From assembly GCA_905183005.1 (NCBI GenBank), contig CAJJDO010000037.1, forward strand, positions 307,140 through 371,139: a stretch of 64,000 nt of DNA, written 5' to 3'. The stretch's first letter is position 1, and each line of letters begins with the position of its first letter. This document shows positions 1 through 12,687 of the stretch, in pieces. The position numbers and the translations under genes were made by a program. Source of the stretch: Paramecium pentaurelia. Lineage: Eukaryota > Ciliophora > Oligohymenophorea > Peniculida > Parameciidae. Below the pieces are notes generated by a model. It saw only the letters and a list, made by a program, of their open reading frames with translations, had not been told where the DNA came from and did not search any database.

Positions 1-1139
1 ATATACATACTATCCAAATATATAAATTAATAATTCCTCATCTTATTAATACTCTATATTTAATTTAGGAGTTAAATCTATTGCTAAATTAATTAATTAA
101 TTAAGTTCTTAACAATATTAGAAGTTATAATAACCATATTATTGAATATTATTTTAATTAGTACTAATATCAATAAGATATTAAATATATTATCTCAACA
201 ACTAAGATTTTTTATTTTTATTTCTAGATTCTATCATTTATAATCTAAAGTCTTCTCTTAATTTAACAATCAATTCTCCTTTATCAGCTTTCTTCATCCA
301 TTCACATACCATAAAATGTCTAATTGTATATTTTGGTAACTTATATTAGGGTAAGCTTTCATCTATTATATTATTAAATAGGAATATTAAATCAAATGTC
401 TAATTTTCTACTGAACTTATCCATCCCTAATAATGTTACCAAATTTAAATAAATTATTCTAAATTACATTTAGAAAATCGTATTTCCAGATATTAACAAA
501 ATAATTTTACATAATCATGCAAATTATATATTAACATTAGTAATTCTGGTAATTATGTATGAATTTCAAACCCCTACCTAACTCTTAATAATATATCTGT
601 GTTATTAGATGCAAAGTTTAATGCTTCAATGTAATCAAAACTCTTGATAATTTATTTTTGTTCATTAAATTAATTTTCATAATATAGAATGGCTTTCTAA
701 AACCCACTATAATTTATTTTCTGTTCTATAAACATTGGGAATTATTTTATCTAATATCTTACACTTTTAATTGCTTCTCCATAAGGTAATGTTCTTATTG
801 GAATGCTCATTACACTTTATAATATTAATTTCCAATTTTTGGATTATATTAACTCACATTTAATATTTAAGAGTCTTTAGCATTCTATTTAAAAACAACC
901 AGAGGTTTAACTAAATATTTAATAAGTAGTTTTTGACACTTGAAGGAGATTATTAAACTCTTAAACATTTAAAAAACATGTAATCAGTGATGAAGTTTTT
1001 TAAGATAACTTGGAAAATAGACTAAATATATTTTAGATCCTTACATATCCTTCTTTATTACAAATAATTTCTTAAATTGTTCCTTTTTCTTGCTTTTAGG
1101 CTTGGGATGATTTTTATTTTATGATTAGTTATTTCCCAT
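1..1139 (-). CDS. Orphan protein with N-myristoylation-type start and F-box-like segment (3' end outside window)
   Basis: Under the ciliate code the frame is open from the ATG at 1139 to base 1 (372 codons once the 23-nt intron 1022..1044 is removed), so the C-terminus lies beyond the window. The start MGNNQS fits the N-myristoylation pattern MGxxxS, and a Lys-rich stretch follows, so a membrane-associated protein is inferred. Residues about 45-75 contain a leucine-rich segment (LITCFLNVQEFNNLL...) that resembles an F-box helix pair, but this is only a resemblance. The rest is helical and I do not recognise it. Downstream of it in its own direction nothing is visible. The next gene upstream stops 49 nt away. 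Confidence 0.75.
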
Positions 1140-1188
1140 TGTGTATAATTAAAAATAAATATAGAAATTATCAATATTATAAATCAAT

Positions 1189-1517
1189 TCAAAATCGCGA
1201 AGGTCTAATTTCTATGGAATTTGATAAAATAGTAAATTTTTATAGAGGTCCTCTACTAATTTATTATTCCCAATTTGTATCATCCATTTCTATTCCTGTA
1301 ACAAAATAAACTGCAATCTGATTATTTGAAATTACTTTTACATTAATAAGTTTTCTTATCAAATAAATAAGCACTCTTACCCATCACTTTCTTAGAGATA
1401 TTCATTCATAACATCCATTATTTGATCTCTAATTAGTTCAACATTATCATATGGTTTACATTAAACTCTTAACATTTTGAATCTATAATTTAACAGTGGA
1501 CTTGTTATTTTAATCAT
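1189..1517 (-). CDS. Small hypothetical protein, 100 aa
   Basis: Two exons joined by a 26-nt GT..AG intron (1355..1380) give 101 in-frame codons, ending at TGA 1189-1191. The protein starts MIKITSPLLNYRF and ends IEIRPSRF. Alternating hydrophobic residues suggest a mostly beta fold. No motif or family is recognised. In-frame ATGs further upstream (near 1530-1580) could extend the N-terminus by up to about 20 residues, so the start is uncertain. Intact splicing to a clean stop and normal codon use support a real gene. Confidence 0.6.
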
Positions 1518-1622
1518 ACTAAATAAATTAATTACTATATGCATACTTTTAGCATTTTATATTTTCTTAATTAGCATAATAACATTTGTAAAAGATATGG
1601 AAAAAGTGATTATTAGGATAAT

Positions 1623-2254
1623 ATGGATCTCTTCGATATTCAGATATTTTAAAATACACATTATTTTGATGACTTAAAATATTTAGAGATTGTAATCACT
1701 CTTGGAATTAAACTTCAAATAATTTGTTATAAAGTTAAGGATCAATAGGATAATGTAATAGAGATAAAAAAATGATAATATTGTAATAAAGATATTAAAT
1801 AAATGGATGATTCAAATTAATGAAAATTAAATAGAAAAAAAGTGATGATATTTGTTAATCATATAGCATCATTAAATAGAGAGTATTTACATGATTGTTA
1901 AATATTGGCATAAGAAATTTAAGTACAGAAAATATAAATGAAATTAATTTAGAAGCTTAAAATAATGAATTATTCTACAAAAGTTTATTGTTTAAATTTA
2001 ATATTCAGAGTAAATTTAAGAAAATGTATATAAGGATATAATACTACTACTTTAGATATTAATTATCTAAAAATAAATCAGATCAAAAAATTCAACAAGC
2101 AAATAACAAAAAAGAGGTTTCAACTTAAAAACAATAATCTCTTACATAGAATTGGACAAAATTAATGGATATTGTAAAAAATCAGATTAATTAATTAAAA
2201 CTCAAAAAATCAATGATAGATATAAATAAATATATTAATTCGATTAAAAGTTGA
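1623..2254 (+). CDS. Probable gene, exon structure unresolved
   Basis: The stretch reads as Lys/Gln-rich protein on the plus strand. It begins MDLFDIQIFQ near 1623 and ends with a convincing segment (KKEVSTQKQQSLTQNWTKLMD) before TGA 2252-2254. Two or three candidate short introns lie between (for example 1835-1880 and 1920-1960), but no single combination gives one clean frame. All three frames are long-open here, as is common in AT-rich ciliate DNA. Product unknown. It could be a degraded gene. Confidence 0.3.
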
Positions 2255-2414
2255 TAAAAAACTATAAATTCATTTTTACAATAGTTTGATTAGTTTTTTT
2301 AAGACATAAAGCTTTATTTTGGATTTTACATTAGATGAATTTAATTCAATTTAATGTTAGATATTGATTAATTTATAAATTTTTGTGGTCATAGCATAAG
2401 ATATAAATGTTTAT

Positions 2415-5033
2415 TCAATAATCTTTATCCCAATTAGGATCTCTAGCTTTTTCTGGTTTATATATGTTATTGGTTGTTGTTGGATCATTCTAAAAATAGT
2501 AATTGATGATACCTTAATTTCTTCAGTAATAAGTTTTCCAGCCTATATTGCTTTTTAGATTTCTTTATCACTTTATAGTTTGCTTTTAGGTGGAAGGTAT
2601 GGAGGTTTTAAATCTCTGTTCATTAATGAATCATAATCAAAATGTTCAAAAAATGAATTGTTTTTTAAACTTGCATATGATGATCCTAATCTTAACTCAG
2701 GAGTTTTGCTTAAGAGTTATTCGATTAGTTTTTTAGCCTTTCTATCTTTGAGGACAGAAGGAAAACTCAAAGGTTTCTTTTAGATTTCCTCATAAATATC
2801 ATATCTAAATAGTTTATATCAAGATTTACGGATCATCGGCATCTTCTGCATATGGTACATTACCACACATAAATTCATACAAACATATACCTATAGACCA
2901 TAAATCAACTGAATAAGTGTATCCTTTTCCAGATAATATTTCTGGAGCCATATAATGAGGAGTTCCAATAATAGTATGTGTTCTACCATTCTTATTTTTA
3001 AGATTTTTAGCGGTTCCTAAATCAATCAATTTCATAAAACCCTTATAATAAATATATATTATATACTTTATCATCAACCATAATATTTTCTGGTTTAATA
3101 TCTCTATAAATGATGTTATTGAGATGAAGATATTCCATACATAAAATTAATGATCCAATATAAAATTGAGAATCATATGTATTTAAAAGTCCAATTTCTC
3201 TAATGACATCAAATAATTCCATTCCTTTAATATATTCCTCTAGAAAGTAAATATAATTTTTATCTTAAAAGCTTTTAACAAAATGCATAATAAGTGGAAA
3301 ATTAGCAGTTTATAATGTTTATTTTTCCTAAGCTAAATGCTTTTCCAAATTTTATTCAATTATTTAAGCTTTAGATATACATTTAAGAGCATAATTTTTC
3401 TTATCAATTTTATTATGAACTAAATAGACATTACCAAATTAACCTTAACCTAATTTCTTTATTGATATTAATTCATCTAATTTAAAATGATCATATTAAT
3501 CTTTTTTTTATCCTTCTTCTTTTTTAATAAATCTATCATGTGCTTTCTCATTTTTTAAAAAGATTTATTCTAATGTACCACCAATAATTTCAAAAAATAC
3601 TTTAATTTATATTTAACTTATCAATCCATCTTATTTCATTATTAAAGAATCAGTTAAAATTTAATTTTATTATTCCAAAAACTTATCACCAAACATTTAA
3701 CCTTTCTCTATTGATTATTATCCATATTATATATTAGCTGTTAAAACAACAATCAAATGAGTACATTATTAACCTTTCTCTAAAATTACTTCACCTTATT
3801 TAAATTATTTCTATTCCATATTACTTACTATTCTTTCTACTTATAATTTAGTAAGTTATTTCAAAATAGGATGACGTTCAAATGCCCATCTTTATAAATT
3901 TAAAAACATAATAGTCTATATTTTATCACCCAAAATTCTAGTCAAATCATCTCTTGATAAAGCCAATAATATAACATCTTAATGTGCTTTTGCTGTTGCA
4001 CCTCTAACAGAATTACTTTATAATGCTTATTCACCTAAAGAATCTCCTTATTACATTATTCTCAACTATTTCCCTCCTTTAGAAATTTCAATCTCTCCTT
4101 TTTTTATTATAAAAAACGAATCTGCTTAATCTCCTTCATTTACTATTATTTCACCAGCTTTAAAATTAAGTGTTATTAGAACTGATGTAATTGCAGTTCT
4201 TTAATCATCAGTCAATGATTCTATTCTATTATTTTATATTATTACCAAAAAATTAAACTTTCTATATAAACTCTTTATTTTATTCGTAATCCTTCAAAGA
4301 GATTTCCTCAATCACTTTTCTTACTGTATTTCTATCTATGGCCCAAAAAGCACAATCTAAGTATTACTTAATTTATTACCTCCTATAGCTTTCACTGAAG
4401 CAGATCTTGGAGCATTGTACAATAATGCTAATTCACCAAATGCTTCACCAGATTTTAAGGTTTTCTTTACATCATTATTTATAATAATTTAGCATTAACC
4501 TCTTTCAATTAAAAAATATGAACTCCCCTTATCTCCTTATTTAAATACCATCTCTTAATCTTTCACTGTACAATAGAACATTTTCTCAATGACCTTTACT
4601 CAAAATAATATTCAATTTTTGATACTTGTCATCGCCTTACAACTATGCAAATATAAAACTATTAGAAAATGCATTCAATAATAGTTAATAATCAAAAGGA
4701 CTTTTTACTTTATCTTGTTTTTAGATATTTTCATATATTACTTCCTAATCAATAACAGCTGCTATTTATGCCATCTTTTTATTTTCTCTTCTTTTTAACT
4801 AAAGAACTATTTATTAAAAGTACTTCTTAATTATTTTCACTTCTCAACTTTTATCCATCTTAATTATCTTGTTATTGTTTTTGATCATCTGTTATAGATT
4901 CTTATTTTTAGTCGTTGCTATTATCTTATTTATGAATTGCATTTTTTCTTTGCTCTTCAATTTCAGCTTTTTTATTTAAATCTACCTCATTTTCTTCTTG
5001 TAACTAAACTTAAGGTTTACAAATATTCCCCAT
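2415..5033 (-). CDS. cGMP-dependent protein kinase (PKG), three cyclic-nucleotide domains plus AGC kinase
   Basis: A regulatory region and a Ser/Thr kinase lie in one chain of about 820 aa. After a Gln/Glu-rich leader come cyclic-nucleotide domain A (cassette GEAFGELALLYNAPRSASV), domain B (GDSLGEQAL..VRGATA) and a degenerate domain C (MFGDKFLE, no Arg). The kinase shows G-loop LGQGQFGNVYLV, VAIK-type YALKC, catalytic YRDIKPEN, DLG in place of DFG, and APEIL. The C-terminal tail ends NWDKDY. Introns: 2490..2512, 2805..2829, 3042..3066, 4221..4245, 4357..4379, 4799..4823. The start MGNICKP offers Gly2 and Cys5 for acylation, as in apicomplexan PKG. A longer in-frame start exists near 5132. The spliced length is one base over a multiple of three: frame breaks near 4590-4625, between FIFAQL and VIEKMFYC. 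Confidence 0.9.
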
Positions 5034-6029
5034 GATGATATATTTATATTTATCACAATAATAAATTGTTAATATTAATGAATTAAACTTTTTTATTTAA
5101 TATTCAATCTTCCTACTCTTAGATGAGGCCATTTATTATTTAATATAATATTTGATCAAAATTAGCTTAGTTAAAACCTTTAGTTCTTTCATAGCAAATA
5201 TACTGAGAATATTTAAAAATATAATATATAATAAATATGATCTTTATCAAATATCATTTTTTTATCATTAATTCTATTCCCATTATTAATATCATTCAGT
5301 TTTTTATTTTCATAAATTGTAAATCTTAAATTAGATGTATCTTATTATATAAATTTTATTTAATTATAAATACATGTTGATAATAATTATTCATATATTC
5401 TGTTTAAATTATCAATAATTACTGAAAATTATAATCTTCACACCTTTATTTTAATTTATCATTTTTTCTTTATCAAACTAATGATCTTGTAATTTCATTA
5501 TCTAATTAACAGGAATTGTTTTTTATTATATTCATGTTAACTATATGGATTTTATATAAATCAATAGCTGAAAAAATTATATATCTGGAATATTGATATA
5601 ATAAATTTATATGTATTATTTTTTTGTTATACAATAATTATCTAAAGTAATATAAAAATGATATAAGACTTACATCCTAAAATTACTATTGTTCCCTTAA
5701 ATGAAGTTCGTTATTTACTGAAATCTTATATTTTTTAATAAACTGAACTCTATTATTATATGATGTAATAATGATGAATACCTAACAATTGAATTCAATA
5801 TAACATGTAAATCAAGCGTATTATAATATTTGTCTAATTAATTTAATATAATCAGTCTTTTATTCATCATGATTGTTGTTTTAATCAGAAGATTGGATAA
5901 GAGAATTAATTGGGTAAAATTCATTAGGACAAGAATAGGAAATCATTTTAGATTATATAAAATTAGATAATTAATTAAAGTTTATAAGTTTATATATCAT
6001 TCTGAGTGGGTTAGCCAAAAAGAGATTTT
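5034..6029. other. Intergenic region without recognisable gene
   Basis: Nearly 1 kb of very AT-rich sequence between the PKG start and the 3' end of the small MGC.. gene, both on the minus strand. I found no frame with convincing protein character on either strand, no repeat and no RNA gene. It presumably holds the PKG promoter and 5' leader. Confidence 0.5.
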
Positions 6030-6269
6030 TCAATAAAATGATCCATATGTTTCATCTGTTTATTATTTTGAAAGTGAAACTTTTGGTTTTATTGATTTGA
6101 GAATTCTTCTTTATACAATGGGATTTTTTTTAATCGAAAACATTTTAGTGTCTGAATTTTCTATATCAAAGTTGACTCCTATTCTAAGTTTAACATTCTC
6201 TCTTATTTGAGATTTAGAAACTTATTAAATAACTTGATCAGTTGTTTAATTAGAACTAGTACATCCCAT
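6030..6269 (-). CDS. Small protein with dual-acylation N-terminus, 79 aa
   Basis: A single exon of 80 codons, ATG at 6269 and TGA at 6030-6032. The N-terminus MGCTSSN matches the signal for N-myristoylation (Gly2, Ser6) with an adjacent palmitoylatable Cys3. The remainder is basic and Ser/Lys-rich (for example RRILKSIKPKVSLSK) with no domain I recognise. A short basic protein of this type would be expected on the inner face of the plasma or ciliary membrane; that is inference. It lies upstream of PKG on the same strand, separated by about 1 kb. Confidence 0.6.
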
Positions 6270-6893
6270 TTTATTTAAATTAATAATTAATATTAATTAT
6301 TGATAATTTAGTCTGTTTAAATATTTTAGTCAATGACGTATTACATCAGAAAATAAATAATCAATCTTTGATGGAAATTCATATAAAAAAGAGAATCAAT
6401 GAATTTAGATACTTGAAAACTATTCTTTTTCTTTTAAATAATATTAATAATTTCTATAATCTTAACTGTATTTTAATAATAATAATAATTCTAAGAATAG
6501 TTGATATATTAATCTCTCAAATTACTTTTAGAGATTATTAATTGCTAAATAATTATTGAAATTTCTTTTTCATTACTAATAAACGTGAGGAGAACATTCA
6601 TTAAAATGATGAAATATCTATAAATTAATTTGTAGTATTGAATAATGTTAAATCAAATTAATGAGAAAATATAAGTGAATTACTAATAGAGTATTCAATA
6701 GATAATAAAAAGATTATTAAATTATTTAGATTTATAAATAATTTTACATAAATGTAAATAAAAGACAATGAAAAATAATATAGTTTTAAACAAAGGACTG
6801 TTTTGAATTAAAAATGATTGACAAAAAATTGATGGGAATAAGATTTTGGATTAATTAGATTGATTATGATTATATATTTTTAATAATTATATA
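6270..6893. other. Divergent intergenic region
   Basis: Lies between two divergently transcribed genes (the MGC.. protein and the MAP kinase), so it should contain both promoters. A 63-codon plus-strand frame starts at 6372 but has low-complexity Ile/Asn content and is probably chance. No repeats or RNA genes were seen. Confidence 0.5.
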
Positions 6894-8599
6894 ATGTCAG
6901 ACGAAATCGAACCTCATATATTAAAAAGATATGAGATAGTTAGAAAGATAGGAAAAGGTGCTTATGGAGTTGTAATATATATATTGTATTAGTTAAGGTA
7001 TGGAAAGCTATAGACAAAAGATTTAAGAATACATGTGTTGCATTGAAAAAAATATTTGATGCATTTTAAAATGCAACAGATGCTCAACGAACATTTAGGG
7101 AGATTATGTTCCTTTATGAATTGGATCATCAAAATATTATTAAACTATATAATGTTCATAGAGCAGAAAACAATAAAGATATCTATTTAGTTTTTGAACA
7201 TATGGAAACAGATTTACATGCTGTAATACGAGCAGGTATATTAGAAGAAGTTCATAAATAATACATAATATATCAAATACTTAAGAGCATTAAATATATG
7301 CATTCAGCAGAATTATTACATAGAGATTTAAAACCATCAAATATTCTGTTAAATAGTGATTGTTCTGTTAAAGTTGCTGATTTTGGTTTAGTAAGATCAG
7401 TAGCATGTCGATAAGATGCTCCTTCTCCAATATTAACAGAATATGTAGCAACTAGATGGTACAGAGCTCCTGAGATATTATTGGGATCTCATACATATAC
7501 AAAAGGAGTAGATATGTGGAGTGTAGGTTGCATTCTAGGTATAAATACTATATTAATTATATAAAAGGGGAATTGTTGACAGGAAAGCCAATATTTCCTG
7601 GCAATTCAACATTAAATTAATTAGATCGTATATTACAATTGACAGGTAAACCATCTACTGAGGATATTGAAGCAATACAAAGTCCTTTGGCTTCAACTAT
7701 GTTAGAAGCTATTAATCCACCATAAGTGAAACCCATTCATTAATTATTTCCTACTGCAAGTGATGATGCCTTGGATTTAATGTATCGTTTATTAAAATTT
7801 AATCCAAACAAACGACTTACAGCTGAAAAGGCATTAGCTCATCCTTATTTTTCAAAGTAATAAATAATACAATATAAATAGATTTCATAATGAAATAGAT
7901 GAGCCATCATCAGACAAAGTTATCACATTAGCTATAGATGATAATTAGAAGTTCTCAGCAAATGAATATAGAGACAAATTATATGAAGAAATTGCTACTA
8001 GGAAAAGATATAGTATTAGAAATTAGGAAGATTTAAATTCTTAATTACATTCTCCTCCACCTATATCTGATTCAAATTAGATAAGGGATAGACCATAAAC
8101 TTAAGAAGTTAAATCATAATAATAATAATAAGATAGTGCTAAATTATTAGATTCTGCTAAGTAATAAGATTCAGCTAAATGTTATGATTCTGGCAAATAG
8201 GATCCACTTAAATAAAGGAATTCAGGAAGATCCAATTCGAAATAATCAAAATTTGTATAATCTGCATTAAATGGACTTATCAATCCTAGATAAAGTTCTA
8301 AACCAACTAAATAATTCTTACAGACTTAACAATAACCTAATAAAACTTATGCTCCTTCTTTTCCTAATACATCATCTATAACAATTTAAAAGAATGTCTC
8401 ATATACTCAAACAGAACCAAAAGTAACATCTCAGCAACTCTATTAATAATATTATAAATTATTAAATGCTGCCTAAGACAAACTTTCAGGTAATTAAGAA
8501 TCTGCATAATCTTAATAAAAGGTAAAAAAAGGACTAAGTGCCTTATTTGGATCAAATTAAAGTTTGATTAGATAATCTCAGAATAAACAGAAAAAGTGA
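6894..8599 (+). CDS. ERK7/MAPK15-type MAP kinase
   Basis: 541 aa after removing introns 6972..6997, 7539..7567 and 7857..7881. The N-terminal kinase domain (about residues 10-310) has the G-loop IGKGAYGVVWKA, the catalytic HRDLKPSNILL, DFGLVRS, the activation-loop TEY followed by VATRWYRAPE, and the MAPK-specific GELLTGKPIFPG insert. TEY, the long unstructured tail and overall similarity fit atypical MAPK15/ERK7, which acts at basal bodies and cilia in other eukaryotes. The tail is Gln/Ser-rich and contains a short repeat (DSAK.. three times, then DSGK). The alternative is another ERK-like MAPK; kinase identity itself is secure. Confidence 0.88.
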
Positions 8600-8853
8600 A
8601 CATATTAAAAATATTCATAATCGACATTATTTTTACTTAATCTTTTTTTTATATTATGTTGGATTATTATTATTAAGCATTCTAAATATTAATAATTTTA
8701 TATTGATAAATATTATTTCTATATTGAATAATGAAATTATGAGTTTCATTTTTAATTCAATTATATTAACATATAGATATAGAACATTAATTTATAATAT
8801 CATAAATATTAGGATTCTAATATATATATTTATAATTTTATAATATTTAATTA

Positions 8854-9570
8854 ATGATTACCATTTGTAATGATGAATTGATGCCTAATAGATTATATCT
8901 TTTGAAATAAGAAAAATTAATTCTTAGGAATGAATAAGAGCATGGATTATCATTTATATTTCAATAAGAAGAAAGTAAAAAATTGAAATTAGGAGAATAA
9001 CACATCTTTGATTGTAAACTAGGTAACCATTATCTTATATGCAAATAATTAAATCTAAAAGCAGAAGTTTATGTTTTTAATACTTAAATTGATAGAGATA
9101 GATTCTTAAGATACTAAGAAGAACTCTAAGCTACTAAATCTGAATAATAATATGATAGTGATGATGTAACCAATGAAAATTATGAAATATTAAGTGAGGC
9201 TATTGGAATTCTACCTTAAAAACAAAATAAATATATTAAATGGTACACTGCAGATACATCATCAACTTATTATTCAAAAATTGAGAATCAATCAACAACT
9301 TCTGATGTTAGTGAATAATTATTACCTGAAAAAAGAGGAAAACGAAAAGGATCTGATCCTGTAATTTAAAAATCTGAGTTAATGATGCAACCTAAAATTC
9401 AAAGAGCAACAAATTAAATCAACAATTTACTTAAAATTCAATAATTTGTGAAGACATAATCTAGTTTATAATATATTATGAATTAGGAAGAATTAAACAA
9501 ATTGAAATAAAATTGGGATATACAAAAATTTATTAATGAATATTTGATTAATTAATATGCATATTAATGA
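8854..9570 (+). CDS. Hypothetical protein, 238 aa
   Basis: An uninterrupted ciliate-code frame of 239 codons from ATG 8854 to TGA 9568-9570. The N-terminal 90 residues are mixed helix/strand (MITICNDELMPNRLYLL...). The middle is acidic and Ser/Thr-rich, followed by a basic patch (KRGKRKGSDP) that could be a nuclear signal, and the C-terminus is Gln/Asn-rich and helical. No family is recognised. Its stop codon is only 3 nt from the stop codon of the convergent RhoGEF gene. Confidence 0.75.
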
Positions 9571-9573
9571 ATC

Positions 9574-12487
9574 TCAATTCTCATTTTATATGATTTATGA
9601 TAATTAAGGATATTGCTAATTTAGATTTTTATATTCTTTTATTAAAGATGATATTTTATATCCTTCAATAGTTTTGAATTTCAAAGTAATGCTTTTAATT
9701 TCATTATTCAACATAACATTTTTAATTTAAATAAACATAAAAATAGGTTCTACAGTAATTTTATCAATCTAAGCTAAATTGAAAGAACAAAGTAATTTTT
9801 TTCTTCCAGGACTTAACAGTTAGAACATATTATATGATATACCTAAATATATATTAGGTAATTCATTTTAAAATATTGATTTTAAAATTTTATTTGTTTC
9901 TTCCTTTATATTGATACCTACATAGAAACTTACAACTCCCCAAAAAGGTATTTAATAAGCTAAATTAATCATTGAAATCCTAGCCAAATTTTTGATATTT
10001 GTAAAAATCTATGGTTATTTTAAATCCAATTGTTATTCAGCAATTAATTTCTCATTTTATCTAACAAGATTTCTAATTTCAGGGTATATTGCTTTCAATT
10101 AATTTTTCACAAAATACTAATTTAATAAATAAAATAATTACATTCCAAGTCTCATCTGTTTATGATTTTCTAATATATGAAAAAATAAGATTGTTCATAA
10201 TTTCCTTATCCAATAAATTAGGGTGTTTTTCCTAATAATCACTTTCTTTATAAATTAAAATATATAATGCATAAATAATTGAATATGTTTTTGGACTTAA
10301 ATGAGCAACTTTAACTTCCTTAAGAAATTCCTCTACTAACAATTTTAATCTAGTTTCATCTTACTTATATAAATATGATTCAATAATTTAAGGAAAAAAA
10401 ATGTATTTACAGAATTCTAATTAATAAGGTTCATCAAATAATGTAAAAAATTTCAAACTTTATTATGGAAATATTTTTTTATGAGATGGTACTGATTATA
10501 ATACAATTTAATTATTTTCCAATGATCTTTTGTTACCTCTTTAATCAGTTACAAATAATCTAAAATCATAAAATTCATAAAGTTAAATAGCATTAGCAAT
10601 AATCTCACACATTTCCATTGCTTTTGTTAAATTATCTATTCTTACAATTATTTCACCTTATTTTGTTACCTTATTAATTATCCAACTTTCTACTTTACTA
10701 TTAGGATCATTGATGATTTCTTCCTTTACTTATAAACATCTAGGTAATATCACTCTTATACTAAAAGAGATAATTTTATCATCTGATTTATTAATATAAG
10801 ATTTTAACATATGTGAAATCTTTAATTCTTCTAAAAATTATTAATTTAATTTTTCAGCTAAAATATCAATTGAATCTTAATTTTCATTTATTATTGATTG
10901 ATTCCTTGAAATTTTTAATCCACTTTAACCTCCCATAAATCTTGGTAAGATATTAAAATTTGTAGGTAAACCTAATTTAATTAGAATTTTTGATTTATAT
11001 TTTTCAAATTTTTTCCATTAAAATATACTTTAAATAAATCCTTCTATATTAATTTTCAATGAATCTAAGTATTTATTATTGTGAATTTATAACCAATTAC
11101 TTTTTTGTAATTTTAATACATTATTGTTTGAATCACGTTTTTAAATATATTTATATATTGCAGAAATCTATGAGTATCTCAAATATATTTTCCATTCTAT
11201 ATCTTATAATAAAATCTTAATAATATAAACAGTGTAATTTTAAAGGGAAGCTTAATTATATTCTTCTGTTCCTTCAATTCTAACTTATAATTATGCTTAA
11301 TCCCAAGTTATATCAGAATTGCCTCCACTTTCATCAAGCATACTCTTTTTTTCTTGAATAAATTTTGCAATAGTAATTCTAAATAGATTTTCTATTTTCT
11401 CTAATTATTTATTATCATTTGCAATAAAAATAAATACTTTTTATTTTGTTGTTACTTTAAACAATAACCCTTATTTAGAATTGATTTTGTTGAATTCAGA
11501 TGCAAGTGAAAATTCACTCATAGCTATACATTTCTATTTTGCACCAAATAGAGCAGAATATTCAAATTCTATTAATAAAATAGCATCACTAAAACATAAT
11601 AATTATATGCTTTTTTTATATGTAGCATTTACATAATATTCAAGATTCTCTTCAAAAACAAAAAATCTTTTATTATTATTTATAATTAATTTATCACTTC
11701 CATATTATTTTTATACATCTATCATTTTTTATAAATTTTAAAATTCACCAATCTTTTCATTATTTTTATCATTAATTTTCTCAAATACATTTAATAATTA
11801 ACAAATATTCTTATAATCAGGATGTTCAATTTATTCATTACCATTAAATAAAGAACAACTATTTTAAGTTGGTGTATTCTTTTTTAATTCTTTTAATAGT
11901 AAAATATACTTAGGTAATCTTTATATAGGTTTAATCAAATAATCTTCCAATTAATTAGATTTCATTAAAGGATTCTTTTCTGCTTCAATTGTTAATTATC
12001 TAAAATAATCATTTTCATCTTTTAATTTACTAATTTAATTTTTTATTGTATTATATCTCTCACAATATTAATAATAGCATTCAAACTTAGTTAATAAAGT
12101 TTGTTCATTTTGAAAATAAAATAACTAACTATTTTCATGTCCATAATAATCCTTTAATTCCTTTTCTAATTTATAATTTCTTTGGTATTTTAGATTTTCT
12201 GATTAAATTCTTTATGTCAATTTATCAAAAAACCATTCATTAACTGCTACAATTTCTTTGATGTTTGAAAACACTTTTTTTGACTCTTGTATTCCATATT
12301 ATTATATATATTTATCAACCACCAGATCACAAATCAACTTTAAGTCTTCTACATAATTTTTCTCAGTTTAATAAATTTCCCTTATGATATACTTTCTGTT
12401 TTTATAAAGTTTATTAAGTGCTTAATATATTTTCTATTATTTTCTTGATTCTTTTTTATAAATAAATTTTTGAATAATTTAATCCAT
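9574..12487 (-). CDS. RhoGEF with DH-PH-PX-FERM architecture
   Basis: 962 aa once the 25-nt intron 10117..10141 is removed. Residues about 30-240 form a DH (RhoGEF) domain: the CR1-like IREIYQTEKNYVEDL opens it, and LIKPIQRLPKYILLLKEL near residue 215 is the classical conserved DH helix. A PH-like segment follows (RFFVFEENLEYYV.. to about residue 380), then a PX-like region (WKIYLRYSQISAIYKYI). The C-terminal 400 residues read as a FERM module: F1 with FRLFVTDQRGNKRSL, F2 with FFPQIIESYLYKQDE, F3 with NIYLGISYNMFQLL. Such a protein would activate Rho/Rac-type GTPases at phosphoinositide membranes linked to actin. PX and FERM calls are from pattern only. Confidence 0.8.
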
Positions 12488-12687
12488 AATATTTATAATA
12501 CAATATATAATAGTAACAAAAGAGTTTTTAAATAGCCAAATTTTTTAATAATTACAGAAAACATTTTTAAACATTGTTAAGTTTGTTAAATTTTCTGTAA
12601 TTATTTAAAAATCATTATCAAATTAATTTTAATAGAAATAGGATTATACTTATCCAGCATAAATAACATTCCAAATTTTATTAATTT

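Noticed and set aside
4585..4630. Retained TA-bounded germline element (IES) in PKG
   Set aside because: A TA..TA segment of 26 nt is present, but removing it does not restore frame. No other gene in the window shows retained IES-like interruptions.
6372..6560. 63-codon plus-strand frame before the MAP kinase
   Set aside because: Low-complexity Ile/Asn/Leu content and no homology signal. Frames of this length are expected by chance when only TGA is a stop.
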